A stretch of DNA of 64,000 nt, from contig JAJEKV010000287.1 in assembly GCA_021234155.1 (NCBI GenBank), forward strand, positions 122,001 through 186,000, in the 5' to 3' direction. Both the position numbers and the translations under genes were made by a program. The DNA is from Isoetes taiwanensis (lineage: Eukaryota > Streptophyta > Lycopodiopsida > Isoetales > Isoetaceae). Below the pieces are notes generated by a model, which made no database searches, was not told the origin of the DNA, and saw nothing but the letters and a program-made list of their open reading frames with translations. Positions 35,092-47,919 of this stretch are shown in pieces; the stretch's first letter is position 1; each line of letters begins with the position of its first letter.

Positions 35092-36068
35092 CTACGTCAC
35101 CATAATGTTCCAAGATATAACATTTCTTTTTACCATGTTCTGAAAAATAATGTAAACATTGTCTAAGTATTTACATTTAGCATACATATTGAGAAGAGCG
35201 TTTCCCACAATGATATATAGTTCATATCCTTCTTTTATAACATAAGCATGCATTCTCTTCCCTTCTTCCAAGTCTGACAGACCACCACATGCATTGATAA
35301 CGCTCACAAATGTCACCTTGCTTGTCTTCAATCCCTCCTCTTGCATTTGTATAAAAACATTAACAGCATCAACATTGTGCCCATTCTGAACATATGCTGC
35401 AAGCATGGCATTCCAGGAAACAATATCTCTTTCCTGCATCTCGTTGAAGAGTTTCTGTGCATCTTTTAGACTTCCACATTTGCCATACATTTCAACAAGA
35501 GCAGTTGCAACAATTATGTTTGATTCAAGCCCAAATGCCATAATGCACCTATGCATCTCTCTGTGCTAAAGGTGAACCTGTCTGGCTTCACGTCTTCCAT
35601 GATCATATTATCAAACAAGTGAAGGGCATCCCGATCAAGTCCTAGTAGAACATATGCCCTAATCATAACATTCCATGCATAAATATCCTTTTCGACCATT
35701 TGGTTAAACACAACGTGAGCATGTTCCAATGACCCAGATTCTACATATAACTTCAAAAGAAGATTTCTAAGCTGTATCTTCTGCCACCATTCAGGATGGT
35801 CTAAAATCTGAGAATGAACAAAGCTTACCTCGGGGAAGAATTTTATTATTGGTACACCATCGCAATAGCAATATAGTAGTATATGGTACTTCATGATCTG
35901 GCTCACGTTTCTGGGATATGTCCTTGCTTTGCAGTTCCTTGCTTTTGCAACATGGTACTCCAAATGAGACAGGCTGCATTGAGAAATTCTGATAATATTT
36001 GGCTCTTCAAGGGATGGATGTAACTGTAATGGCCATGGAGGGCAATGTAATGGTCGCCGCATGGACAC
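35092..36068 (-). pseudogene. PLS-type PPR protein pseudogene
   Basis: The minus strand gives successive pentatricopeptide repeats: LLKLYVESGSLEHAHVVFNQ and KDIYAWNVMIRAYV, then after a frameshift near 35,560 ALVEMYGKCGSLKDAQKLFN, DIVSWNAMLAAYVQNGHN, VTFVSVINACGGLSDLEEGK and LLNMYAKCKYLDN. The pattern is that of plant PLS-class PPR proteins, which bind organellar RNA. About one repeat is deleted at the frameshift (FTFS jumps to the HRCIMAFGLE block). The gene is cut off at 35,092, so the E and DYW domains are missing. Confidence 0.85.
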
Positions 36069-36069
36069 A

Positions 36070-37090
36070 TTGCCGAATGGGTACTTTAGCTTGTGAGATA
36101 AATGTGATGCTATATGTATGGCTCATCATAATGCAATTGGTGACATACTATATGGAATGCCCATAAAATTCCTCGTATAATGCAATTGGTGACATACTAT
36201 ATGGATCCATAAAATTCCTCGTACAATATGCAACACATCCTATGACATAACGGGCAATGCAAGTACAATGGCCATGACGTTGATAAACAATTTGCAGACC
36301 AGTGGTTCATGAGGCTTTCCAATCCTCTTAAGGACCAATGCTTTCAATCCTCCCAAGCAATGGCATAGCTGCAGCCAGTGCTCGACAGCGGCTTCCACTT
36401 CCCCTGATGCTCTAAATTAGTTGGCCCATGCTCTAAATTAGTTGCGCCTTGATGCCATGCACCCGAGCAATGAAGGTATGTAACTCAGTCATATATCTGA
36501 GTAACAGCTAGAGACTGCAAAGAAAGCCAAGCACATGGTTCAAGAAAAATCATATGATAATCATGTAACTACAGAAGTTTCTGCATTATTTTCAACAACT
36601 GGAAACTTACCATGGTGATTAGCAACGGATTTAGGAGGTCGAGAAGGACCGCCTTTGTCCACTTCCACAGCATGGTGTAAATGCCAAAATAGCGATGGCA
36701 TATCTTGAAATGTTAAGAGTTTTAGCAGCTATGGCATGAAGAGGACCTCGTCTATGCTTTTCGCCCAAACCCACCAAACCTGTGACCTAACGAAATCCTA
36801 TAAACTTCAAGCAACTCCAAGCCCGCAAAACGCGGCGTGCGTAAAACGTAAATCGACTCTCTAAAATGTGCGTGCGAAAAACGAAATGCTAAGGTAATGC
36901 ACGCAATTGCATGCAATTGCATGAAAGATACCCCCGCATTATCTTTGTCGTCAGTGTAATGCGAAGGTATGAACCGTGGCGCCTCAGTATTATCTTTGCC
37001 GAAGTCTCTCCAAAGCAGAAAGCTCTGGTTGGTATTCCTTTTTATATTCCTTTGAAGGCGCATCTGGCATGGCACAGAGCGAAAAGTACA
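36070..37090. other. no recognisable gene
   Basis: Contains a short direct duplication (36,140-36,225, unit with GTGACATACTATATGGA and CATAAAATTCCTCGTA). The right part may be the 5' untranslated region of the LINE that follows. Confidence 0.45.
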
Positions 37091-37097
37091 ACAAATT

Positions 37098-37349
37098 GTG
37101 TGCGATTTTCCTTACTGGCCCCTTGAAGAATTATGTTCTGAGGGGGTTGATGATACATTTGCTGGCACTGAAGAGCTAAACCTCGATGAGGATCTGGAAG
37201 AGGTCCCTAACTCGGCTCCTGCTGACATGGACAATGAAGTTTTCTTCACCCCTGCCACCACCAAAAAAAGAAGTAAAAAAGTTTACTTCTCTGACAGCAG
37301 TCCAGCTTTGAATCTGAGGGTGCAACCTAGGAAAGTTTATCCAGCTTAA
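37098..37349 (+). pseudogene. LINE ORF1, C-terminal remnant
   Basis: The frame reads TEELNLDEDLEEVPNSAP then FFTPATTKKRSKKVYFSDSS and ends in TAA at 37,347-37,349. The stop overlaps the ATG of ORF2 as TAATG, a layout known from LINEs that translate ORF2 by termination-reinitiation. The upstream part of ORF1 is not recognisable. Confidence 0.55.
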
Positions 37350-38441
37350 TGAAGTGTGTCACATGGAACATGAGGGGAATTAAAGGCCCCTTAAAAAGGA
37401 AAAGAGCTATTGTGGCACTTAAAGACTTGAAGGCAAACATTATCTTGGTGCAAGAACATAGATTGTCCCCCTTTGAAGCAGCCAGATTGGGGAATTGGGT
37501 ATTCCCAAATGGGGATGCAGTGTGGACTGCTGCAGGTGGCACTAAAGGTGGCATCTGCACCATGTGGCAGGGATACAAAAAGATTGATTCTTTCTGCCAC
37601 CCAGGAGGGAGATGGTCAATAGTTTCACTTGAAGTGGATGGGGAGCCTTTAGCCATAATCAATGTTTATGCTTCAACAGAACCTGCAGAAAGAGAGAAAC
37701 AATGGGAGGACATGGATAGGTGGCTAGATCAAAAAAATTATGCAAATATTCTGATGGCTGGGGATTTCAACAACACCCCAACCTGGGAGCAGAAATTTGG
37801 CAAAAAGATAAATATGTCCAGGAAGGAAAATGTCATATGGGACTCCTTGACCTCTGAATTCTGCTACATTCCTCCCTCTTCATTAAATGTGTATTCATGG
37901 TCAAATAAGAGGAAGGGGAATGATAGGATCTTTTGTCTGCTAGATAGATTCTATGTGAAATCTCAAACTATCCATTGCTTAGACAAGGTGACCATTGACA
38001 ATGACATTGGGAACTCAATCTCTGACCATTATCCACAGATCTTGTCTACTCCAGCACAGGGCAAGAAGGGAGGGAATAATGTCCCCTTTAAATTCAACAC
38101 GGATCTCCTAAAAAATAAATCCTTCTGTTATGAATTTAAAGAATTCTATTCCTCCCTGCCAAAGGTGGAAAGAACATCCTCCATTCAGCTGTTTCTGGAT
38201 AAAATGAAATCAGTCAAAGGATGGGTCAAAAAGTGGGGCAAAAATTGGCATAATCAGAAAAGGAAGGAGAAGCAGGAAGTCTATTGCAAGATCAGGGAAG
38301 TTAGGGAGCAGTTGTTTAAAGACAAGGATAATAGAGAACTTCAGAAGCAAGAGGAGGAATTGGAAAGGAAAGTTAAAGTCATTGAAGAAAATGAGGCTAG
38401 AACTTTGACAGTCAAAAGCAGGTGTAAGTTTTTAAATGAGA
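37349..38441 (+). pseudogene. LINE ORF2, endonuclease part
   Basis: Starts MKCVTWNMRGIKGPLKRKRA. It has the apurinic-endonuclease-like motifs of L1 proteins: WNMRG near the start, ILVQEH (catalytic Glu), AIINVYAS, LMAGDFNNTP (catalytic Asp/Asn) and SDHYPQI (catalytic Asp-His) near 38,025. This domain nicks the target site for target-primed reverse transcription. The frame continues intact to LNE at 38,440, where the Helitron begins. Confidence 0.9.
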
Positions 38442-41000
38442 CTAGTAAATTGCCCACCGTTGGTGGGCTTTACATGTGATTGTTCACCTTTGTGATCGTT
38501 CCATGTGATGTCTTGGAAGTGGGCTTAGAGTGAGGAGATGCGTGATTGATGGTATAAGAGTTTTGTTTGTATTAATTTAATGGTCTTAATGTGAGTAGTG
38601 TCTATTTGTATGTGGTTATTTTGCATATGTTGGGCTTTTATAAAAGATAAACCCATTATGTGTTGTATTTTGAGCACAAAGCCCAAAAGATTTTAAGATG
38701 TTAAGATAGTACCACATAAGTCCATTACAGCTACATTCTAGAACCCTGGTTATAAGGTTTTAGAAAGCTTCTAAATGGAAATCCCACCTAACCTTAAACT
38801 TGAAGGCCAAAATGAGGAGGACCTCCTGTATCATGATAAATCCCACCTAACAATCAATCCAATCACCGCTCAATCGTGCCTGAGAAGCCGTCTCATTTTC
38901 CTAATCCAGTTTCCTTGTGAAGTAATGGTTTCCAATCATACTGCTATGAAATGCAAAATTGATCAAGACATCCAAACTCTATATGTGCCATAGTTGGGAG
39001 CAATCCACAATTGTTGTGTTGTTATGTTAGAAATATAAAATGTATTCAACAACTTAGATGTGAAGCAAAAGATTGTATACTGGGATTAGGCTAAAAGGCA
39101 AAAAGTCTGTAAGGAGCAAAATAAAACCGAAAAATGTCAAGAACACTTTATAGTTTGCAAGGTGATGCTTTGCATATTCTTGCAAAGTGCATGGGGACAA
39201 AATATAAGGTATTGTTGGGATTTCTTTGGAAGAAGTTGTGCAACAACATTGTGATTCTTGAGACTGAGTTGGTGTGCATTATTAAAAGAGCAAAATATAG
39301 GTATAGGTAATCCATTATCAATTGTGTGGTGCACACATCCTAAATTATGTAGCATGTTATGATGCATGGAGACCATTTTGTTTTATGGTGGTCTATTTTG
39401 TTTTAACAGCTATACTACATTGGCTCCAACACTGAACAGTTTAATGTGTAAATGAAGTCATGAACATACCACTTTATGCATTGATATGGTAATATTGATT
39501 TTGAATCTGGATCTCTTCTATCAATTGGACTTGTAGTTTCACAAATCTCAACTACTTTGTTTCCATATCTGTAGGACTGAAATGGTTTCACTCAGTGGGG
39601 TTTAACACATCTCAACTACTTTGTTTCCATATCAGTTAGTAGAACATGCCCAACCGTAATAAAAATGATGCACAAACTTTCTATATTGCTAGACACCAAC
39701 ATACCTTGTACAACAATAAATTCGCCACTCAGATGACAAATTCTTTCAGACTGTTTCATCATTAGCTAAAGAATTTCTACAGTCGTCCGCAATGAGAAAG
39801 GAAAAAATAGTTGTTGTAAATTATCTCTTTGGATCGAATTTTGAAGGATTAAAGCCAGTCTGTAGCATGGCACCTATGACAGATTGCACCTATGGCATTT
39901 GTGAACTTCAGATATCTGGATAAAAGCAGATTGCACGTACGGCATTTGTGGACTTCAAATATCTGTATTTCTGGCTTGAAATTTGCAAAGCTCTCCAAGT
40001 CATTGGTTACCTCTCGACTGCTTGTATAAGGTGTCTCCTCCTTCTCAAGTAAGCATGCCCTCAATCTTTTGCAGATGCCTGGTCTGTGCAATCTCTCCTT
40101 ATGCATCTTCAAAACTCTGCAGAAAGGTTAAAAATTGCTCATGTAACAAATCCTGAAATTAGAAAATAACTACTCCACTGTTGCAAGTTTTAGAAAAATT
40201 TGGATAGAATTCTGACAGCTTCAGGGATCATGCCTTGACAATCTCCTAAGGAAACAGAGCTAAACATGTGAAACCGTTAAAGCAGCTGCATCCAATCAAC
40301 AGGTAACAAATATCTTGTTTTACACTTCCATTTGTTTTAACCCTTAGTTTCACCCTACAGGGAATGTGCTGACTTGATCGTGAACCCAAACAGACTGAAG
40401 CATGAAGATATTCCGGCGCCCAACAGACTGAAGCAACTTAGAAGAATAGCAGCCAAGCAGAATCGTGAATTAATTTGTGTAAATCCATAAGCTTTCAATT
40501 CAACTGACCTGTGTAAATCATGGCCTGGCATAGCAGACGAATCACAGAACGAATTTGCTTCAACTGACATGTCTAAATCGTGGTCTAGCATAGCAGAAGA
40601 AATACAGAACTGGCTGGATGTCTGGAGGCCATGCTTGGTCCGATGAATGCTCCCAGACACAGCAAGTTCGGCCATGGCAGAACAGAAAGTTTTGAGCTTT
40701 GCCATTCAAACCAGCCTTAAATCAATCCAGCCCGAGCGAGCGGAAAAGAGGGTTGTGAGCTTTGCCGTTTTTGGATCAAACTCACCTCCTTGCCGAATCG
40801 ATGGGCCATAGCCAAGCCAAGCTTACGCCAAGCTTACGCCAAGAGCGCTCCTGCCGCAAACAAAAAAAAAAAACCCTAGGAAAGGTAATTAGGAAACGAT
40901 GCAGATGATGCCACGTGGCCTGGCCTGGCGGAATCTCAGCCGCCCAATCTAGGGCGCCATTCAAGACAGACATACACTATAATTTTATAATATAGGAGGA
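38442..41000 (-). mobile_element. Helitron A (non-autonomous)
   Basis: On the minus strand the 3' end is a hairpin (GCCCACCGTTGGTGGGC, 38,452-38,468), a short tract, then CTAG at 38,445-38,442 and a host T. The 5' end reads TCCTCC then TATATTATAAAATT at 41,000, with the GTATGTCTGTCTTGAAT tract it shares with Helitron B. There is no Rep/helicase. It contains short open frames and a 57-bp repeated segment near 40,500-40,620 but no gene I recognise. Confidence 0.75.
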
Positions 41001-44000
41001 CTAGTAATGGTGCCCAGCGTTGCTGGGCAAAAGTTGGTAACCTGTAAATGATAGTCATGTGGATACATTGACGTCTTGGATTTGTTCACATTTACTTTTA
41101 ATAAATTTGTTCACATTTACTTTTAATGCATGGTAGTATAATTACACTATGTCATGCCTGTATAATGTTGTTGCAAGAAACATAGGAGCTAGAGGTCAGG
41201 ATCAAGAGACATGGAAGCCAAAGCGTAGAAGAAATTCCATGACCACACTAAAGAGAGCTAGTCTTCTCATTTCTTATCTTTAGTTGAAGCTTATCTTTAG
41301 TTCAAGCTATTTTGCATTTTTATACGGTATCGTTTGTTTGTGGAGGGACAAACAATTGTGCATGCAAATAACCAAATTCATGGAATTAACCTAAAAGCAT
41401 TATGAAATGGCAATCGAGAACCACATATATTTTACTCTAGCCTTTTGCAAAATAATTTGATTATAAACGTCTACATATATTTTACTCTAGACTTTTACTC
41501 TAGCCTTTTGCAAAATAATTTGATTATAAACGTCTACGGTGCTAAATTTCATGTCCACTTTGCAATGTTCTATATTTTTAAGGGAATATCAAACTATTGG
41601 ATCTCAAATTTTCTTGTAACTACTCATTTTGCTATGTGCATTTTGTTTTTCTTCAATTCCATACCCACTTGTCCAAATTCTTCGACATAAAAAGCGATGT
41701 CGAGAACAAATTGAGGACGTAAACCAACACTAAATTATCTTGCCCAATTAAGTTGGCTTACCTCATTCCAAACTTTCCCTTGAGATATCCTTGGATATGC
41801 TGGAAACTTTGGATGAGCAAATTTTATTGTATTTGAAGTTACCCGATGTCACAGTGTAAGGATAAACATCAGAGATAGATACATGTAGACAAATCCAGAG
41901 ATGTTTTTGTAGTGAGCTGGAAATTAGTTACTAAGACGAAAGTATCTCTCAAAATATATGAAGCTCTAAGCTCCCATTCTTTATTTTCCAGATACTTTGC
42001 CTTAAGGCAGAGATTGAAACTTTTCAAAACCTCATATGATAACCCTTGGTCACAGAGATTCTGTTACCCTGCATTCCTTTTAACTCCTGTTTGTTCTGCA
42101 TCTGCATTATGTATTGTTGAAAATTATATGCACTGTATAAATCTGTATTAAAGATGACGCATGGCCATGAGTATACAGCGTTAACAATTATCTAGCATTT
42201 TCAAAAGTAGAATCTCACCAAAACCTGACATGAATATGAGTGAAACATGGAGGGCTTCAGTTGCACCTTGTGGCTTCATTCTAATGCAAACTCTTGGGCA
42301 CTTTAGATTCAACTAACTGCCCACTAACACTGCATAACTGAGTATCGGACAGCATGTAAATACGTACATTAGAAGTTGTCTTTGTTATCTGCATCTTGGT
42401 CCAAACTTCCCCATAATTCATAATCAGAGCCAGTACCTCTTAGATTCTTGTGCACCCTGCTCCTGTTCCTACCATCTGGCAAACACATTATGTCCGCTCA
42501 GCAAGATGAACATTGTGAAATGGGATATCTGGAGCAAGACAGCTTGAAACAAAAATATCGATACCATATTGGGGGAGGACATGGCCATAGTATGACCATC
42601 CTTTTGCAATATGTCTTTGGATTTTTGCTTGGTAGTGGCTATGATATGGCCACACGCAGAACAGTCAAGATCATAAGGAAAAAACGCAGAGACTCTTTTA
42701 ACTAAGTCAAGATCATAAGGAAAAACGCAGACTCTTTTTAAGGAAAAAAATGACCGAGACCCTCTCATATGGAAAAAAACGCAGAGACTTGTTTAAAAAA
42801 TGACCGAGACTCTGATTTGGGGCCGGAATAAGATTCCTGATGCGGGCTGCAGGCTTTGGATTGTTAACCTATATGGATCTCCTTGAAGCTAAAGCCATTA
42901 GGGCTACTCTGTGAATCAAAAGATTTAGATGGCGCAGGCCCATTCCAAACATCTGCCATGTCCAGGAATCCGATCACCTCTTCTGCAAGAGCCCTAAATC
43001 GCGAGGAGCCATAGCTCTTAAAATGTGATGCGAGACTGAAGGTGCAGATGATGCCACACGGCACAATTAAAGCCGTCTGATCTAGGGCGAGGTGCAAGCT
43101 TCTCAAGCAACCATTGAACCGTCCAAGCATTGAATCCACCGGAAGTGGAACTGCATCTTCTGTACTCAATAATCAAGCCTTCAATTTTTTGAACGACATG
43201 GGACATGGGGCTATTGTAACATGATCTGCCTCAACCATGAGAATTTCTCTGTTTACTCATTCTGCTTCTCCATATCAGGACTTCAAAATCTTGCTCCTTG
43301 CTCTATGATTATTTCTTTCTGTAGGCAACAAAGTAATATAGTGATGGTCATACTCTAGGCATTGATCTAGAACCGGTAGCTTTATAAATTCATTCCTTGC
43401 TCTTAACTGGATATAGACTTCAAATATGCTTCAAATATGTAACAATGCAAGGCAAGTAACATCGCAATATTTCTCCTGCATATCACACAACATCTACATT
43501 TCCCGCAATTGAAGAAAAAATTCATGCTCTAAATAGAACACTGATAAACCAGGTACAGTGCTGCCTTCAATTGCTATGGCGGTCACAAAACCCAGCATGG
43601 TCATTCTTTTGATGCAAAGAAACTTGAAATTTTTTCTTCATGAATATGTATAAAACTAAAATGTAGACTTAAATTGTTTTTCTTTGTTTGACATGGACAA
43701 CAGCCACATTATTAGTCCTTCAACTTGTTGGAGATAACACACTAAAGCAATTGTTCTTCATCATGTGACATGTCAATAACTCAACTGAAAAGGCTCAATA
43801 TAGCATCTGCAATGACAATGAAACACACATGATACTCTGATACGTGGTTCCAATTCTATATGCCTATGGCCAAGTGCATTCTAATTCTATATGCCTATGG
43901 CAAAGTTCTTACCTTGAGCTACGCTTTTGAAGTAGAGAACTTGAGCTTCAGGAATTTGAAATCTTTGCAGATGTCAGTGGAAACTCTTTTGGCGCATTCT

Positions 44001-44892
44001 CGGCAGATTCATTCTACAAAGTAGAGAAAGGAAATATACATTAAGACAATTGTTACCATTCAAATATCCATCATATCATTTATATATCCTGTAATAGCAG
44101 TGGATTTGAAGCTTTACCTCTGCTATACATCTCGCAGTGGCCCTAGATAGTGGCTGCCTGGGAGATTATCCATTGTTGCTCGCTAACTGGGAATCCAAAA
44201 GACTGCCTGTTTTGACGGTGCAGAGGGCCACTCGATGCATGTGAAGCTTGAGAATGCATGTGAAAGAGGAAATGTAGCTTATAGGAAGATGCAGAAGTAT
44301 CGAGAAGAAGAGAGCAATACCGGCAGCCAGGAAGCTACGTTTTCCATGGAAGCAGAGGTCGGCGTTGAAGCAGAAAGTCACCGCACTTCCGTTGCTCAAG
44401 AATGTGGTGGCACAATCGTTGTGGAACAATCCATCTGTATTTCTATTGTTCTGAGGCTACCCTGCTTTTGGCTGCAATCCTCTGCTTTGTTTTTTGTACT
44501 AAAAGAATTTCAAAGAGCAGAAGCAATTGATGGTTAAGGCAAGTAGATCCATGGAAGCAGAGGTCGGCGTTGAAGCAGAAAGTCACCGCACTTCCGTTGC
44601 TCAAGAATGTGGTGGCACAATCGTTGTGGAACAATCCATCTGTATTTCTATTGTTCTGAGGCTACCCTGCTTTTGGCTGCAATCCTCTGCTTTGTTTTTT
44701 GTACTAAAAGAATTTCAAAGAGCAGAAGCAATTGATGGTTAAGTAGATCCGGCAATCGCTGCCTCCACTCCTCGATCACGCAGAGGACCAATTTTCCTTC
44801 TTCCAGGACCGCCCGATTTAGGGCTTCAATCTAAGCCATCCAATTTTAGGGCGAGATTCAAGACAGACATACACCATATTTATAATATAGGA
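41001..44892 (-). mobile_element. Helitron B (non-autonomous)
   Basis: The minus-strand 5' end is TCCTATATTATAAATATGG at 44,892, preceded by host A. The 3' end has the hairpin GCCCAGCGTTGCTGGGC (41,012-41,028) and CTAG at 41,004-41,001. It is joined without a gap to the TC of Helitron A. It carries a 205-bp tandem duplication near its 5' end. A minus-strand frame at 43,169-42,864 (about 100 codons, with RFRALAEEVIGFLDMADVWN) may be a captured gene piece that I do not recognise. Confidence 0.75.
44344..44747. repeat. 205-bp tandem duplication
   Basis: Copies at 44,344-44,548 and 44,549-44,747, almost identical, beginning CCATGGAAGCAGAGGTCGGC. The second copy lacks 5 bases (GGCAA) at its end. 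It lies within Helitron B and creates a duplicated open frame on both strands. Confidence 0.9.
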
Positions 44893-47480
44893 TAGGATCG
44901 ATAAAAGCAGCTCAGCTTTCTTTTTTAGGGTTGCTAAAAATAGACTTCTGAATAATGGGATTGTTAAAGTCAAGGATCCTAATGGGAAAACAATAGACAA
45001 ACAGGAAGACCTGGAGGTCTACTTCAGAGATGTATATGGAAGTTTATTTGCTGAAAAAAGGGTGGACAGTAATAAACTGGATGAATTCTTTGATGCCATT
45101 CCCAGGAAGGATGTGCAGATTGAAGAAAAAGACATCTTGGAGACTCCACAAGAAAGAGAAATTCAGGATACACTAAAGTCAATGGACTCAGGGAAAAGCC
45201 CAGGCCCAGATGGATTCCAACCTGAATTCTATGTAGAATTCTGGAATTCTATGAAGGATGATTTGGTGAACTTTTTTCAAGGTCTGTGGAGAGCCAAATT
45301 CATGAATCCAGCTATAAATGCAGGGCAGATAGCATTAATTCCAAAGACAGATAACCCTGTTGCTATAGGGGACTGGAGACCTATCACATTGACTAACACT
45401 ACATATAAGGTTATGGCTAAAATCCTAGCCAACAGAATCAAACCTGTTCTCCAAGAAACAATAAATCCATGCCAGTCAGCTTTCCTGCCCACAAGGAACA
45501 TTTTGGATAATTTTATTGGTGCTAGTGAAGGTCTTCACTGGAACAGACTTTCTGGCCAAAAGTGTATGCTTCTGAAATTGGATTTCAAGAGAGCATATGA
45601 CACAATCAATTGGGAATTTTTGAGGAGAGCTATGAACCACCTGGGCATGTCAGACAACATATACAATCTAGTGTGGAAATTGAATGCAACTGCTTCTTCT
45701 GCATTTATTATCAATGGTTCCCCAACAAAAATGTTTGAATGCAGACGAGGGGTTAGGCAAGGCTGCCCTTTGGCTCCTTACCTATTCCTAATTGTTGCTG
45801 AAATGGTTACTAAGTTGGCTTGCCATTTGCAAAGCACTGGAAAGATCCATACCCTCAGTCTCCCAAACTCGGCTGAGCCTTTTGTCATTATGCAGTATGC
45901 AGATGACACTTTTGTTTTCCTAAAGGAAGATGATCATAGTCTTCAAAATTTTCTAGAGGCTTTACAGTCTTTTGGAGAAGTGTCAGGGGTTCAGCTTAAC
46001 AAGGATAAGTGCTCCATTGTTAGTGATAATGACCAAACATAAATGCAGGGAATTAAGGTAGTGGGGAAAAAAATGGCCACCAAACTTCTGGGTCTGCCTT
46101 TGGCTTTAAATAGCACATTACATGGTCTTTGGGAACCTCTGGTTAATAGGATAAAGAAGAAACTCATGCTTTATCCAGCATCCCTGTCATTAGCTGGAAG
46201 GGTGGAGATAGCTAATTCTGTAATAGCCAGCTCTCATGTATACTTTTCTTCTGCAATTGTTGCAGATAAAGCCTCATATAATAACATTGAGAGTGCCATA
46301 AGGAAATTTATTTGGCAGGGTGCTCATAAGGCTGCCTGGAATGATATGACAAAACCAAAGTCAAAGGGAGGACTTGGCTGCAAGGATCTATTTAAGCAGG
46401 CTCAGGCATTAGCAGGGAAGATGGTGTGGAGAGCAATTCACAGTCACAACCCTTCTCCTGCCCTTAAACTGATTCGCTATTGGGTGGATAGATCATATCC
46501 AGTTGGCAGTCACACACTTAAACACTTACTCCCTGATTCTACTTTTTTCCAAGCTACTCCACATTCTGAAACATCTCCCCTGATGAGAAGAATCATCCAG
46601 GCTTGGAACCAAGCTTTGTTATGCTTTAGACCTCCTGAGATTGATGCCAGGTGCAGTGAAATTAACTTTTTCTGGCATCCTGCTTTTCGGTTCAATCAAC
46701 AACAAAATGATTGCCTAGCCCTTACTCATCCTCAGAAGTTACATGCAATGGTTTCATGCTGGCTTGCAGAAGATTGAAGATCTGATGGATGGTGCTAGCT
46801 GGATGACCTGGGAGGTGGTGAAAGCTAAGACCAAGGGATCCACTCTGGACAGGAAAATATACCACAGAATAATGGGAATAGTGCAGCAATTTGGAAACCT
46901 GGCCAACAATTCCAGTAAATGGACTCTGAACAACAAAGAGAACTGTGAGGTTAGGGATATTTATAAGGCATTATTGGATTCCCAGGATTCTAAAGCAAGT
47001 AGACTATGGGGTTGTGAGGAGAAAACTCTAGCTAAAGTCTGCAGAAAGAGTTGGAAAAGCTACTCTGCTAACAAGGTTAATATATTCAGATGGCTAGTTC
47101 TCCACCAAAGTCTGCATACCAATGCAATAAGAAATAAATATGACAGTTCAGTTGCTGCCACATGTCCTCTTGGGTGTGGTCAGGTTGAAAATTCTAACCA
47201 TGTTTTTCAGTGCCCATGGCTGGAGGAATTTTGGGTCTGGACTTCCCAGCTCAATCAAGGTTGCCCAGGGATTTTGATAGATTTTCTAAAGCACAGTAAT
47301 AGACTGATCCAAACAACCAGGAATTTATGCTTATGGGTTATATGGAAGCATAGAAATGAGGTTGCCATAAATGGGAAAAATCCTAATATGACCTCCCTTA
47401 AAAATGCTCTTTTGGACATTCTGGCAGTTACTGCCATGGCTCATAAACTATCAAAAGGGAAAAAGTATGACAGAGACTGA
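44893..47480 (+). pseudogene. LINE ORF2, reverse transcriptase and C-terminal part
   Basis: Resumes after the Helitrons with SSSAFFFRVAKNRLLNNG. Reverse transcriptase motifs follow: GKSPGPDGFQPEFY, WRPITLTNTTYKVMAKILAN, LLKLDFKRAYDTINWEFL (catalytic Asp), GVRQGCPLAPYLF and MQYADDTFVFL (catalytic YADD) near 45,895. After the palm come LGLPLALN and IRKFIWQGAH. The C-terminus has the zf-RVT-type zinc-binding region (FRWLVLHQSLHTNAIRNKY, CPLGCGQVENSNHVFQCPW). Damage: in-frame TAA at 46,040-46,042 and a frameshift near 46,750. Confidence 0.9.
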
Positions 47481-47538
47481 GATAGAATTGGAAAATTCAA
47501 TGGCCATTTCCAATTCTTTAATATTGTTCTAACTGATT

Positions 47539-47919
47539 TTGATGGTGTTCTTCACAGCTCATCAGAGGAGGCTACTCAGGTCGGGAGCACCAGCTAAACT
47601 TCTTGATGATGATGATGATGAGGACTCCAGGATGCCAATGGGTGAACTGGCAGATAATCTGATTTTATTGAAGCAAGAGATGGTCCATGCGAAAGCAATA
47701 AGAAAACTGTTGAACCAGCATGAGGTATGGAGACATAATGGGCTAAGGCAGATCTTTCTCGACCTTTTTCATAAATGGCAACAGAGAAGGGAAGCCCATG
47801 TTATGCTTGTGATGGACTTCACCAACTTCAGTGCTCGGAAACTTGATAAGCTGCTAAGAATCTTTGGAAACTCCAAGGTCGAAGATCTTACAATTCAGGA
47901 TCTGGTGGATGTGTCTTAG
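47539..47919 (+). CDS. hypothetical 126-codon frame in the LINE 3' region
   Basis: Lies between the ORF2 stop and the LINE poly(A). It reads FFTAHQRRLLRSGAPAKLL, a run of Asp, then DNLILLKQEMVHAKAIRKLL and RQIFLDLFHKWQQRREAH, so it looks alpha-helical and charged. I do not recognise it. It could be chance, or host sequence carried along by the LINE. Confidence 0.25.
   Translation: MMVFFTAHQRRLLRSGAPAKLLDDDDDEDSRMPMGELADNLILLKQEMVHAKAIRKLLNQHEVWRHNGLRQIFLDLFHKWQQRREAHVMLVMDFTNFSARKLDKLLRIFGNSKVEDLTIQDLVDVS

Noticed and set aside
47520-47570. A DFDGVLHSS reading resembling a HAD-phosphatase motif
   Set aside because: The match is only a few residues, with stops close by and no further motif.
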